Below, piece after piece: positions 15,769 through 24,284 of a stretch of 52,650 nt of DNA. Source of the stretch: Flavobacteriales bacterium (GTDB lineage: Bacteria > Bacteroidota > Bacteroidia > Flavobacteriales_F > PHOS-HE28). A program made the position numbers and the translations under genes. The number at the start of each line of letters is the position of its first letter. Positions within the stretch are counted from its first letter, which is position 1. The stretch covers positions 1 through 52,650 of the forward strand of contig JAIOIH010000050.1 of assembly GCA_019912395.1 (NCBI GenBank), written 5' to 3'. Under the pieces are notes generated by a model that was not told where the DNA came from, did no database searches, and saw only the letters and a list, made by a program, of their open reading frames with translations.

Positions 15769-17238
15769 GTGCCAGCGCAAACCGAACATACCGTGGACCC
15801 GGAACGTCTCGTTGGCGTATTGGACCAACCGCTCTTCCAAGCCGCAGAACGCGTGGCAGCTCGACTGGACGTGAAGTCGTACGCCATCGGCGGATATGTG
15901 CGCGACCTGCTGCTCGGACGGCCGTGCAAGGACATTGATATCGTGACCGAAGGAGACGGTATTGCATTCGCCGAGGCAGTGGCCAAGGAACTGGACGCGG
16001 GCCATGTACACGTCTTCAAGAATTTCGGCACGGCGATGTTCATGCTCGGCGATATCCAAGTGGAATTCGTGGGCGCGCGCAAGGAGAGCTACAGCCGCAA
16101 TAGCCGCAAACCCGAGGTGGTGCCGGGCAGCATCCGCGACGATCAGGAGCGCCGTGACTTTACCATCAACGCATTGGCCATCTCGCTCAATGCCGAGGAC
16201 CGCGGTGAATTGGTCGACCCGTTCGATGGTGTACACGATCTCGAGCGCGGCATCATCCGCACCCCCTTGGCACCGGATGTCACCTTCAGCGACGACCCGC
16301 TGCGGATGCTGCGCGCCATCCGCTTTGCCACGCAGCTCGGCTTCTCCATCGATACGCCCACCTTCGAGGCCATCCAACGCAATGCAGAGCGTTTGGACAT
16401 CATCAGCGCAGAGCGGATCCATACCGAGCTGAACAAGATCATCCTCGCACCGGTGCCCAGCATCGGTTTCAAGCTCTTGCTGGACAGCGGGCTGCTGGTG
16501 CGCTTCTTCCCGGAGATGGTGGAACTGCAAGGTGCCGAGGAGAAGTTCGGGGTCGGGCACAAGGACAACTTCTACCATACACTTCAGGTGTTGGATAACG
16601 TCGCGGAGAAGAGCGACGACCTCTGGCTGCGCTGGGCTGCGATACTGCACGACATCGCCAAACCGAAGACCAAGCGCTTTGAACCGGGCCACGGCTGGAC
16701 CTTCCACGGGCACGAGGACAAGGGTGCGCGCATGGTGCCGGGCATTTTCCGCCGGATGAAACTGCCCTTGGACGAGCAGATGCGCTTCGTAAAGAAGATG
16801 GTGCTGCTGCACCTGCGCCCCATCGCCCTCACCAAGGACATCGTGACCGATAGCGCCGTGCGTCGCCTGCTTTTCGATGCGGGCGATGATATCGACGCAT
16901 TGATGATCCTGTGCCAAGCCGACATCACCAGCAAGAACGAAGCGAAGAAGAAACGCTACCTCGCCAACTACGAGGTGGTGATGGAGAAGCTGAAGGAGGT
17001 GGAGGAGAAGGACCGCGTGCGCAATTTCCAACCTCCTATCACGGGTGAGGATATCATGCGTGCCTTCCATATTCCGCCGTGCAAGCTGATCGGTGACATC
17101 AAGACGGTGATCAAGGACGCGATCCTGGACGGGAAGGTCCACAACGACAAGGCCGCCGCTTGGCCGGTGATGCTGGAGGAAGGGGCCAGGCTGGGTTTGA
17201 CCGTGGTGGAGGGGATGGAGGTGCCACCTCGGGCGTAG
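15769..17238 (+). CDS. cca: CCA tRNA nucleotidyltransferase with HD domain
   Basis: A 489-residue class II nucleotidyltransferase that adds or repairs the 3'-CCA of tRNAs. The catalytic head has AIGGYVRDLLLG (40-50) and DIDIVTEGDG with Asp55 and Asp57, then ERRDFTINALAI (128-138) and the DPLRMLRAIRFA nucleotide-recognition helix. A C-terminal HD domain (about 263-300) has HKDNFYHTLQVLDNV and AAILHDIAKPKT and would give a metal-dependent phosphodiesterase/phosphatase activity. Neither tRNA gene in this window encodes its CCA, so such an enzyme is required. It is followed by a 380-bp gap filled with inverted repeats. Confidence 0.95.
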   Translation: MPAQTEHTVDPERLVGVLDQPLFQAAERVAARLDVKSYAIGGYVRDLLLGRPCKDIDIVTEGDGIAFAEAVAKELDAGHVHVFKNFGTAMFMLGDIQVEFVGARKESYSRNSRKPEVVPGSIRDDQERRDFTINALAISLNAEDRGELVDPFDGVHDLERGIIRTPLAPDVTFSDDPLRMLRAIRFATQLGFSIDTPTFEAIQRNAERLDIISAERIHTELNKIILAPVPSIGFKLLLDSGLLVRFFPEMVELQGAEEKFGVGHKDNFYHTLQVLDNVAEKSDDLWLRWAAILHDIAKPKTKRFEPGHGWTFHGHEDKGARMVPGIFRRMKLPLDEQMRFVKKMVLLHLRPIALTKDIVTDSAVRRLLFDAGDDIDALMILCQADITSKNEAKKKRYLANYEVVMEKLKEVEEKDRVRNFQPPITGEDIMRAFHIPPCKLIGDIKTVIKDAILDGKVHNDKAAAWPVMLEEGARLGLTVVEGMEVPPRA

Positions 17239-17243
17239 GTGAA

Positions 17244-17542
17244 CCGCCAAGACGCTAAGAGCGCCAAGGTCTTTTTCACAGCAGGCCCCGGCATTCCTAT
17301 GTACCGAGCAAACGCTATGGGCCCATGATCAACCGTGGATGGCAATGGTTTCTTACCGCAACGGACGCAACGTTCCAATAGATGTTGAAGTTTCTACGAG
17401 CTGGCTTTGGGGACACCTTTTTAAAGACCTGCGCCTATCGGGAACCATCCGGAGCAGCTTGCATTTCGTTGCGCACGTTGGGTCCGTTGCGGTTGCACCT
17501 TCAGGTCGTTGCGTATTCTTGGCGCTCTTAGCGTCTTGGCGG
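17244..17542. repeat. Nested inverted-repeat structure, about 300 bp
   Basis: A 25-bp arm at 17244-17268 (begins CCGCCAAGACGC, ends GCGCCAAG) has a perfect reverse complement at 17518-17542. Inside it, an inner arm at 17356-17372 (CCGCAACGGACGCAACG) has a 16-of-17 reverse complement at 17476-17492. The core between the inner arms (about 100 bp) holds no convincing ORF. The structure occupies nearly all of the gap between cca and the pRiA4b-like gene. It could be a small non-autonomous element, a pair of dispersed repeats in opposite order, or a structured RNA. Confidence 0.85.
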
Positions 17543-17618
17543 TGGAATAGAACAATGACTTCCTCGAACTCTCCGGTTACTTTCGCGTTCTCCGGAAACC
17601 CACCAAGTTCCATCCTGC

Positions 17619-18167
17619 ATGCTCATTTACCGCTTCCGTGTCCTGATCGACGATCCCAGCGAGGCTTTCCGCGATATCGAGATCGGCTCGGGCCAAACGT
17701 TCAAGGAGTTCCACCAGGCCATCAAGGAAGCGTTCGGCTTCACCAGTGATGAGATGGCCTGCTTCTACGTGAGCGATGCCGAATGGAGCAAGGGCATCGA
17801 GATCCCCTTGGCGGACATGGGCTTTGCGGAGGAGGGCAACATCCCCTTGCTGATGGACGACGTGGAGGTGGGCGATCACGTGCGCGATCCGGACCAACGC
17901 TTTGTTTATGCCTACGATTTCCTGCACATGTGGATGTTCATGGTGGAGCGCATCGGTACGGATGATCCGGTAGCGGACCTCACCTATCCACGGGTAAGCC
18001 TCAGCGTGGGCAAAGCACCCGCAGAAGCTTCCCGGGCAGGTCTTTTGGAACAGGATCCGCTGGAGGAGTCGAACGGTGAGCACACCGATCACGACCCGTA
18101 TGGGGATGATGATGACGACGAGCACTATGGCGGCAGCATAGACGACCTCGGCGAGGAGTATCTATGA
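17619..18167 (+). CDS. Plasmid pRiA4b ORF-3-like protein
   Basis: A 182-residue protein. MLIYRFRVLIDDPSEAFRDIEI, then TFKEFHQAIKEAFGF, FYVSDAEWSKG and VYAYDFLHMWMFMVERI follow the pRiA4b ORF-3 / IS1096 TnpR-passenger fold, whose function is unknown. The tail is very acidic (DDDDDEH...DDLGEEYL). In spite of the family name there is no sign of a mobile element: its stop overlaps the miaA start (ATGA), so it behaves as a chromosomal partner of miaA. Confidence 0.85.
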   Translation: MLIYRFRVLIDDPSEAFRDIEIGSGQTFKEFHQAIKEAFGFTSDEMACFYVSDAEWSKGIEIPLADMGFAEEGNIPLLMDDVEVGDHVRDPDQRFVYAYDFLHMWMFMVERIGTDDPVADLTYPRVSLSVGKAPAEASRAGLLEQDPLEESNGEHTDHDPYGDDDDDEHYGGSIDDLGEEYL

Positions 18168-19069
18168 GCACGAACGGCCTGCTTGTGGTGATCGGCGGCC
18201 CCACGGCGAGCGGCAAGACCAAGGTTGCGGCCACGGTGGCCAAGCACTACGGCACGGAGGTGATCAGCGGGGATTCCAGGCAGTTCTACCATGCGATGCG
18301 CATCGGCACGGCGCGGCCGCAGGAGGCGGAATTGCTGGGCGTGAAGCACCACTTCCTCGGGCACTTGGACCTGAGCGAGACCTGGAGCGCGGGTGAATTT
18401 GCGCGGCAGGCGGAGCCGGTATTGCAAGAACTACTTTCCAAGCATGGGATCGCGGTACTCGTTGGCGGCAGCGGACTATACCTGGACGCTCTGTGCAGCG
18501 GACTGGATCCCATGCCAATGGTGGACCATGCCGTGCGTGAAAAATTGCAGGTGCGCTTCCAACGGAACGGCCTTCCCGACCTGCTTGCGGAACTGGACCG
18601 TTTGGACCCCGCCATTTCCCACGTGATCGATCGCCAAAACCCGCAACGCGTGATCCGTGCCTTGGAAGTTTGCCTGGTAAGCGGCAGACCCTTCAGCGCG
18701 CAACATACCGGCCAGCGCCAACGCACGGACCTCCGTCTCCTGCGCATCGCCATGGATGTGCCCCGCGCCGAGCTCTACGCCCACATCGATGCCCGCGTGG
18801 ACCGCATGATCGCCGATGGTCTGGAGACCGAGGCACGTTCCCTCCTGCCCCACCGGGAGCGGAACGCCCTGCGCACCGTGGGCTACCGCGAGTTCTTCGA
18901 GCACTTCGACGGGAAGCTCTCCCGCGAGGAGGCGATCGACCTGATCAAGCAGCACACGCGCAACTACGCCAAGCGGCAAATGACCTGGTTGCGGCGGGAG
19001 AATGCTTGGAAGTGGATCAATCCCGCTGACCTGGAGAAGATCAAGCAGCACATCAATGAGGCGATCTGA
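18164..19069 (+). CDS. miaA: tRNA dimethylallyltransferase
   Basis: A 301-residue enzyme that transfers a dimethylallyl group to N6 of A37 in tRNAs reading UNN codons. The P-loop GPTASGKT is at 12-19. ISGDSRQFYHAMRIGTARP is the DSxQ substrate motif, HHFLGHLDLSETWSAGEFA the tRNA-binding segment, and VGGSGLYLDAL and the C-terminal RNYAKRQMTWLR complete the family pattern. tRNA-Leu(UAA), encoded at 31604-31688, would be a substrate. Its start overlaps the pRiA4b-like gene and its end overlaps the next membrane-protein gene by 14 bp. Confidence 0.97.
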   Translation: MSTNGLLVVIGGPTASGKTKVAATVAKHYGTEVISGDSRQFYHAMRIGTARPQEAELLGVKHHFLGHLDLSETWSAGEFARQAEPVLQELLSKHGIAVLVGGSGLYLDALCSGLDPMPMVDHAVREKLQVRFQRNGLPDLLAELDRLDPAISHVIDRQNPQRVIRALEVCLVSGRPFSAQHTGQRQRTDLRLLRIAMDVPRAELYAHIDARVDRMIADGLETEARSLLPHRERNALRTVGYREFFEHFDGKLSREEAIDLIKQHTRNYAKRQMTWLRRENAWKWINPADLEKIKQHINEAI

Positions 19070-20585
19070 CCTCGTAACGAAGGCTGTATTCTGGTGCATC
19101 ATCCTGCTGGGCCTGATCGATCGTGCACACCTCCTCCAGATCACCATCGGCTATGCGAGCGACGACCTCACGGTGGTGTGGATGGCCGCTCGGGACTACG
19201 CGAATGGCATCTTCCATGAACCATTCTTCTATGGCCAGGACTACGGTGTCATGCTGGAGGCCTTACTCGCCGCCCCGTTCGTGCATTTCGGTGCCGACCC
19301 CATCGTGGTCGTGCCCGTGGTGATGGCGTTTTTGGCCATGATGCCCTATTGGTCGTTCGCCTTCTTCCAATACATCCGTTCGAAGCCCGCCTCCGCCACC
19401 CTCATCGCCGCGATCCCCATCCTGCTGCCCGTGGAGCATGGCCTTCAATTCACGAACCTGAACGGCTTGGCCATCCTCGCTGTATATCCTTGGGTGGCGG
19501 GCATGCAGGTTTCCGTACGGAGGTCCGCGTTGATCGGTGCCGTACTTGCCGCGGCCGCATTCGTGAACATGAACGCGTCGGTGACCGTGGCAGCATTCGG
19601 CACGCTCTTTCTGATCAACCATGCAAAGGACCGTATTCATTGGCTTTGGGCAGTCTGCGGAGCGCTTCCCGTCCTGTTGTTGTGGTGGTGGTCCATGCAG
19701 TTCCACACGATCCGGGGCGAGCATTTGGTTCACACCGTCTTCGACTGGCGCATGGTCTTCCATCCCGAACTCATACCCGAGGCGCTCACTCGGCTGGATG
19801 CGCATTTCGCGTGGCTTTGTCCGCTGTGGTGGCCGAATGGACATCTGGTGCTCTGGCTTCTGGGCATCGTAATGGTGGCCTTGTTCCGGTTGGGCAGGAA
19901 GTCCGCGGCTTGGGCCATCCTCGCCGCGTTGTTGACGATCTTCTTCTCGTTCGGTTTCGCGAAGATCCATGATGGAACTTCGTCCATTCTCTTTCCGTTA
20001 TCGCGCATGTTCCTCGCCGTTCCTCTGCTCTTGGGTTGGTCGCTGGCGCAGTTGGAACCGTATGGGCGCATTCGCCCTTATTTGGTTCCGATCATTGGTG
20101 TGGCATCCGTGATAACCTTTTCACTGCGCTATGAGCAGGCCTTATCGGTGTGGGCGAAAACGCTCACGTATCCGGAAGGGGCTCCTATCCACATGAGAGA
20201 GATCAGTAAGGTCCGGCTCGAATGCAAAACCCTGATGCGCTACGCTCAGGAGACCTCAGCGGAGCTGCTGGTGGTCATCCGCAACCCCAATGTCGGTGAG
20301 GCCTTCTTCATGAACATGGGTTGTCCGGTCTGTGAACCGGGCCTGCCGTCCACCTACATGCCGGGCGGGGACTGGAGGGCTTGGCGCGTGCGGGAGGAAT
20401 CCAGCATGTCCAGGCAGCGGATCCTGGTCGTGGGAGGGGATCCGGCGATCTGGGCCAATGCGATGAACGGACCGTTCGATGTGCAAGTGACAGGTACCGG
20501 GAAACCGCTTGCCCACATGGTCACCGGGGCAGACCTCCCGGTGGACACGCTGATGCTGCGCCTTGGATTTACCGTGGGGCGATAA
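19056..20585 (+). CDS. Polytopic membrane protein, probably GT-C-like
   Basis: A 509-residue protein with about ten hydrophobic helices and a soluble C-terminal part from about residue 390. The first extracytoplasmic loop has an acidic pair, GYASDDLTVVWMAARDY, then FFYGQDYGVMLEALLAAP, as in membrane glycosyltransferases of the GT-C fold. I cannot assign a family, and the function as a glycosyltransferase is inference. The start at 19056 (MRRSDLVTKAV) puts the first helix right after a charged tip. The gene overlaps the end of miaA. The membrane protein at the right edge of the window has a similar plan but no obvious sequence identity. Confidence 0.75.
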   Translation: MRRSDLVTKAVFWCIILLGLIDRAHLLQITIGYASDDLTVVWMAARDYANGIFHEPFFYGQDYGVMLEALLAAPFVHFGADPIVVVPVVMAFLAMMPYWSFAFFQYIRSKPASATLIAAIPILLPVEHGLQFTNLNGLAILAVYPWVAGMQVSVRRSALIGAVLAAAAFVNMNASVTVAAFGTLFLINHAKDRIHWLWAVCGALPVLLLWWWSMQFHTIRGEHLVHTVFDWRMVFHPELIPEALTRLDAHFAWLCPLWWPNGHLVLWLLGIVMVALFRLGRKSAAWAILAALLTIFFSFGFAKIHDGTSSILFPLSRMFLAVPLLLGWSLAQLEPYGRIRPYLVPIIGVASVITFSLRYEQALSVWAKTLTYPEGAPIHMREISKVRLECKTLMRYAQETSAELLVVIRNPNVGEAFFMNMGCPVCEPGLPSTYMPGGDWRAWRVREESSMSRQRILVVGGDPAIWANAMNGPFDVQVTGTGKPLAHMVTGADLPVDTLMLRLGFTVGR

Positions 20586-20771
20586 CCCCCTCGGGACCGG
20601 TGCTCTGCACATCCATGCCCCGCCAGTAGGTCATCCACTGGTTCATGTTCAGCACATGGTGGACACTGCTTCCACGGCTCGGCCTTGATCCATCATCGAT
20701 TCGTTGCACGGAGCGCCTCAGCGCATGTCCCGGAAGATCCATTCCGGGGATATGGCACCAATGCGGGGTTG

Positions 20772-20779
20772 TAGGTTTG
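20772..20779 (+). promoter_or_regulatory. Putative -7 box of the TPR gene unit
   Basis: TAGGTTTG matches TAnnTTTG and lies 36 bp before the ATG at 20816. The rest of 20586-20815 shows nothing recognisable. Confidence 0.35.
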
Positions 20780-20815
20780 CACGCCAATTCGCCCAACTAG
20801 CGAGACCATCCACCG

Positions 20816-21139
20816 ATGTCCTCCAACCGCTTGGAACAGCTCCGCTCCATGCTCGCCGAAGAGCCGGGTGATCCCTTCCTGCGCTATGCCATCGCACTGG
20901 AACGATGGCGGGCAGGCGACCGGGAAGGGGCCGCTGCCGACCTGGAAAGCCTGCTGCGCGAAGACCCGACCTACGTTGCGTGCTACTACCAGTTGGCCCA
21001 AGTGCTCGCGGAACTGGGCCGCACGGAGGATGCCGTTCACACCTGCCATGCCGGTGCCTTGCAATGCTTGGTCACCGGGGACCGGAAAACGAGGGCGGAA
21101 CTGCTGAGCTTGAAGGAGGACCTGGAAGACACGGCGTGA
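20816..21139 (+). CDS. Small TPR protein
   Basis: A 107-residue cytoplasmic protein without a signal peptide. Two TPR units are readable: DPFLRYAIALERWRAGDREGAAADLESLLREDP and YVACYYQLAQVLAELGRTEDAVHTCHAGA. It probably mediates a protein contact; the partner is unknown. Its stop overlaps the start of the DUF218-like gene (TGATG), suggesting that the two are translated together. Confidence 0.82.
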   Translation: MSSNRLEQLRSMLAEEPGDPFLRYAIALERWRAGDREGAAADLESLLREDPTYVACYYQLAQVLAELGRTEDAVHTCHAGALQCLVTGDRKTRAELLSLKEDLEDTA

Positions 21140-22086
21140 TGCGGAGGTCTTCCGGAAGGCATTCCAGGTTCTGGTGGTGGATGGTGGCCGGGCCAGTGGT
21201 GGTATTGGGAGCGATCGTGCTGGAGGCCTTTCCCTATCTGGCGATCACCGAACCCAGTGGCGGCAAGGTTCTGGTGGTGGAAGGCTGGATGGAGCCGGGC
21301 GCGTTGAAGGAAGCCGCGAAACTGGCCTTGGACAGCGGATACACTACCGTGTACACCACCGGCACGATCCGTCCTTTCGCCCACTATCTGGGTCCTGCCG
21401 AAGGGGTCACCGTGGAACTTCAAGATCCCTTCCGCGGCGAAATGGCCGTCCATGTGAGCGGGACCACTGGCGCGGGCTTCCTGCTGATCGCCGGTGGGGA
21501 TACCCTGCTGAACCAGCTTGTTACGCCAGTGACCTTGCCGTACCACGGCAGCGTACATCAGCCGGTGGACCGCATCCGCGTCGTGGCGTGGGACATCGCC
21601 TTGGCTGAAGGCACTCCCGCGATCTTCGTCAGGTCCCTGACGATCGATGGCCTGAACATCAATTTCTTCCAGCAACGATCGTGGTTCACCTACCCGGACG
21701 ACGCTGCGGAACCAGCCTGGCCCACGTTCGCCCAATCCGCCCGCAGCCAACTGGTGGACCTTGGTGTTCCGGCCGAACGGATCATCGCGGTGCCCGCGTA
21801 CGGCATGCCCCGCAGCCGCAGCTGGGGCAATGCGCACGCCTTTGGGACCCAAGCCCGGCAGGACGGCATCACCGCGTTCGATGTGGCCACAGTGGGCGTG
21901 CATGCGCGGCGCTCGCGAGACCTGTTCCGAACAGCTTGTGGCCCTTCCGTTCGCGTAGGGGTGATCGCCCTGACCGATCCATTCTGCACCAGGGACAACT
22001 GGTGGCGCAGCTATCGCGGATGGCTCACCATGTTGAAGGAAGTGGTGGGGGCGTCCGAAGCACAGGCGGTGGAGTTCACCCGCTGA
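21139..22086 (+). CDS. DUF218/YdcF-like membrane-anchored protein with an inserted beta domain
   Basis: A 315-residue protein with an N-terminal membrane anchor (about 11-28). GGKVLVVEGWMEPGALKEAAKLALDSGYTTVYTTG matches the opening of DUF218 (YdcF/SanA-like) domains, and the C-terminal part (ARSQLVDLGVPAERIIAVPAYG ... VGVHARRSRDLFRTACG) matches the second half, including the H-x-R-R-S motif. Between them about 100 residues (GVTVELQDPF ... DGLNINFFQQRS) read as beta-rich and resemble a small carbohydrate-binding fold, a placement that is inference. Relatives are tied to envelope polysaccharide and peptidoglycan precursors (SanA, ElyC). Confidence 0.65.
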   Translation: MRRSSGRHSRFWWWMVAGPVVVLGAIVLEAFPYLAITEPSGGKVLVVEGWMEPGALKEAAKLALDSGYTTVYTTGTIRPFAHYLGPAEGVTVELQDPFRGEMAVHVSGTTGAGFLLIAGGDTLLNQLVTPVTLPYHGSVHQPVDRIRVVAWDIALAEGTPAIFVRSLTIDGLNINFFQQRSWFTYPDDAAEPAWPTFAQSARSQLVDLGVPAERIIAVPAYGMPRSRSWGNAHAFGTQARQDGITAFDVATVGVHARRSRDLFRTACGPSVRVGVIALTDPFCTRDNWWRSYRGWLTMLKEVVGASEAQAVEFTR

Positions 22087-22157
22087 AGGTTACCGGGATG
22101 CGACCGACTGACCGATCATTATTCATTCCGTGCATCCATCCGCTAACTTCATCCCCC

Positions 22158-22679
22158 ATGAAAACGATCCCAAGGCCGAGACCTGGTGATTATCCGGCCT
22201 ATCACGGTGCATACCTGCTTGCGGCACAGGGCGAGGACCTCGCCGCAGCCTTCCAGCACGCCACCGAACAGGAAAAAAACATCCGCGGCATGGTGCCCGA
22301 TGACCGATGGGAATACCGCTATGCCCCGGGCAAGTGGACTACCAAGGAGGTGTTCCAGCACATCATCGACACCGAGCGTGTGTTCGCCTACCGCGCCCTA
22401 TGCATCGCCCGGAACGAGCGTGCCGACCTGCCCGGCATGGACGAGGATGCCTACCAGGCCGAGGCCCGGACCGGGAAACGCGACATCGCGGACATCATGC
22501 GCGAGCTTCAGGCCGTACGCCGGTCCACCGTGGAATTGTTCAATGGCCTGGATGCCGAGGCCCTTGGGCGCAGCGGTACGGCCAACGGCAAGCACGTTAC
22601 CGTGCCGGCACTGGGCTGGATCATCGCCGGGCATTCCGAGCACCACTTGCGGATCATCCGCGAGCGCTACCTCACCTGA
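22158..22679 (+). CDS. DinB-family protein
   Basis: A 173-residue four-helix protein of the DinB_2/YfiT type. The metal-binding histidines expected of the fold are visible in KEVFQHIIDTER and IIAGHSEHHLRIIRERYL (HxxxH). Members include thiol-dependent S-transferases such as bacillithiol transferases; the substrate here is unknown. It follows the DUF218-like gene by 71 bp and precedes the Mpo1-like gene by 10 bp on the same strand. Confidence 0.88.
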   Translation: MKTIPRPRPGDYPAYHGAYLLAAQGEDLAAAFQHATEQEKNIRGMVPDDRWEYRYAPGKWTTKEVFQHIIDTERVFAYRALCIARNERADLPGMDEDAYQAEARTGKRDIADIMRELQAVRRSTVELFNGLDAEALGRSGTANGKHVTVPALGWIIAGHSEHHLRIIRERYLT

Positions 22680-22689
22680 ACCACGACCA

Positions 22690-23160
22690 ATGGCTGCACG
22701 CCTGATTCAGCAACTCTTCGATGAATACGGCGAGAGCCATCGCAACCCGGTGAACGTGGCTGTGCATTGGATCGCGGTGCCGCTGATCTTCTTCTCCGTG
22801 GTGGGCCTGCTCGCCTCCATTCCCAGGGTTCCTGTTCCATACTCGGGTTCAGTACCGGTGGTGAACGTGGCCTTGGTGGTGCTCTACATCTTCTACATCC
22901 GCCATTCGCTCATTCTCTTCGTGGGCATGGCGGTGTTCTCATCCCTGTGCTTAGGTGCCGCCATTTGGTTGGACGTGCATGCGCCTTGGCCACTTTGGGC
23001 CATTTGCTTAGTGGTATTCGTTCTGGCATGGATCGCCCAGTTCATCGGACACCACATCGAAGGCAAGAAGCCGAGTTTCCTCAAGGACCTGCAGTTCCTG
23101 CTGATCGGCCCCGCGTGGCTCCTCGCGAAGTTCCTGAAGAGGCTGGGGGTCCGCTACTGA
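22690..23160 (+). CDS. Mpo1-like (DUF962) membrane protein
   Basis: A 156-residue membrane protein with four hydrophobic segments. The motifs EYGESHRNPVNVAVHWIAVPLI and AWIAQFIGHHIEGKKPSFLKD contain the conserved histidines of the family. Yeast Mpo1 is an iron-dependent dioxygenase that acts in alpha-oxidation of 2-hydroxy fatty acids, so a related lipid-oxidation role is possible. Its last 7 bp overlap the end of the convergent substrate-binding protein gene. Confidence 0.87.
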   Translation: MAARLIQQLFDEYGESHRNPVNVAVHWIAVPLIFFSVVGLLASIPRVPVPYSGSVPVVNVALVVLYIFYIRHSLILFVGMAVFSSLCLGAAIWLDVHAPWPLWAICLVVFVLAWIAQFIGHHIEGKKPSFLKDLQFLLIGPAWLLAKFLKRLGVRY

Positions 23161-24284
23161 ACCGACCGGAAATAGACCGGCTCCCTGGGGTTGCCCGGAT
23201 CGGGGTGGAAGATGCCGATGAGGTCCAGCAGTACCACATCGGGTTCCAGGCCCGCTTGGCCGAAGAGGTCGCTCGCCTCGCTGTTGGCGTAGAAGCATCC
23301 ATGGTCCTTGAAGGCGGGAAGGTCCATGATCCGGCCATCGTCGCCCGCAACATCCGCCGCAAGCACAGGCCTGCCCAAGGCCAGGATACGCCCCCAGTGG
23401 TCGGCCTCGGCACCTACTTGAAGCACGGTCTCCAGATCGATATCAATATTGCCCGGGGCCGATCGGTCCGCGAAGAGGTAATGCCCGCCGGCATCGGCGA
23501 TCAAGCGTGCCATGTAGCTGTTCCCTGCGGGCACCGACCATGTTCCTTTCCACGAACTGCCAAAGAAGACGGCAGGCCTCCTGTCCTTCGGAACCCTCGC
23601 CACTGCCCACTGATAGCGTTCCTCAATGCCATGGAACAAACTGTCCGCCGCAGCCTCTTCCCCCAGCAGCAACCCGAAGGCACGCACCCATTCCGCCCGG
23701 CCGAGCGGATGTCGCTCCAAGTATTCGGCAATGGGTATCACCGGCACCTTCCCCAGGGTATTCGTCTGTCCCTGATTGCCGTAAGGATAGGTGAAGAGCG
23801 CTTCCGGGGCAAGCATCAGCACCCGCTCCCGGTCCACACCGTCGGCATGCGCGATCTCCACCACCTTCCCGGAACGCGCCCTGGCCGCGACAATGGGATC
23901 GCGCAACCGGTCGAGATAGGCACACCCCGCCACGGCATCCGCCCGGTGCAAGGCCGAGATGAACGAGGCGTGGGTGGTGCTCGTCAACGCTACGCGCCTC
24001 AACGGATGTCCGATCGGCACGGCACCCTTGGGCATGGTTCCCGGGATCCCGCCGGAACCGACCACGAAGATGCCCGTGGTATCCCGGGAACCACCGGGAC
24101 CGAAGGTGAGCAACAGGCCATCCCCGCCCCGGTGCCACAGTTGGAAGAACTCCGCCGATCGAAGTGGGGTGCGCTCCCATCCCTCCCATTGCCCGGCCGG
24201 CGAATGGCTCCCACAACCCCATAAGGCGAGGAAGGGGAGAACGGTGAACGGGATCCCTCTCAGGCCGCGAGCGGCGAAGGTCAT
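23154..24284 (-). CDS. BtuF/FepB-like substrate-binding lipoprotein
   Basis: A 376-residue lipoprotein (start MTFAARGLRG; lipobox LALWGCG). It has a class III periplasmic binding-protein domain: LRRVALTSTTHASFISAL is the first strand-helix, VLMLAPEALFTY the usual second motif, and a long helix around FGLLLGEEAAADSLFHGIEERY joins the lobes. Such proteins bind corrinoids or ferric chelates for import. No permease or ATPase is nearby; instead it follows an S41-like gene with an ATGA overlap. The 106 codons upstream of 24284 in frame are the shadow of that gene. Confidence 0.85.
   Translation of the reverse strand: MTFAARGLRGIPFTVLPFLALWGCGSHSPAGQWEGWERTPLRSAEFFQLWHRGGDGLLLTFGPGGSRDTTGIFVVGSGGIPGTMPKGAVPIGHPLRRVALTSTTHASFISALHRADAVAGCAYLDRLRDPIVAARARSGKVVEIAHADGVDRERVLMLAPEALFTYPYGNQGQTNTLGKVPVIPIAEYLERHPLGRAEWVRAFGLLLGEEAAADSLFHGIEERYQWAVARVPKDRRPAVFFGSSWKGTWSVPAGNSYMARLIADAGGHYLFADRSAPGNIDIDLETVLQVGAEADHWGRILALGRPVLAADVAGDDGRIMDLPAFKDHGCFYANSEASDLFGQAGLEPDVVLLDLIGIFHPDPGNPREPVYFRSVQ

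Noticed and set aside
17244-17542. CRISPR-like array
   Set aside because: The arms are inverted, not direct, and there are only two of each; no regular spacers or cas genes.
17353-17613. Minus-strand ORF of 86 codons in the gap after cca
   Set aside because: Its peptide (FHRQDAKSAKN...) is the translation of the dispersed CGCCAAGACGC repeat; it lies on the inverted-repeat structure and has no other support.
17619-18167. Mobile-element passenger gene
   Set aside because: The pRiA4b ORF-3/TnpR-like name suggests mobility, but the gene overlaps miaA and no transposase or terminal repeats surround it.
20586-20815. Possible small gene before the TPR gene
   Set aside because: The ORFs here run through the end of the membrane-protein gene on the opposite strand and have no family similarity; only a -7 box is supported.
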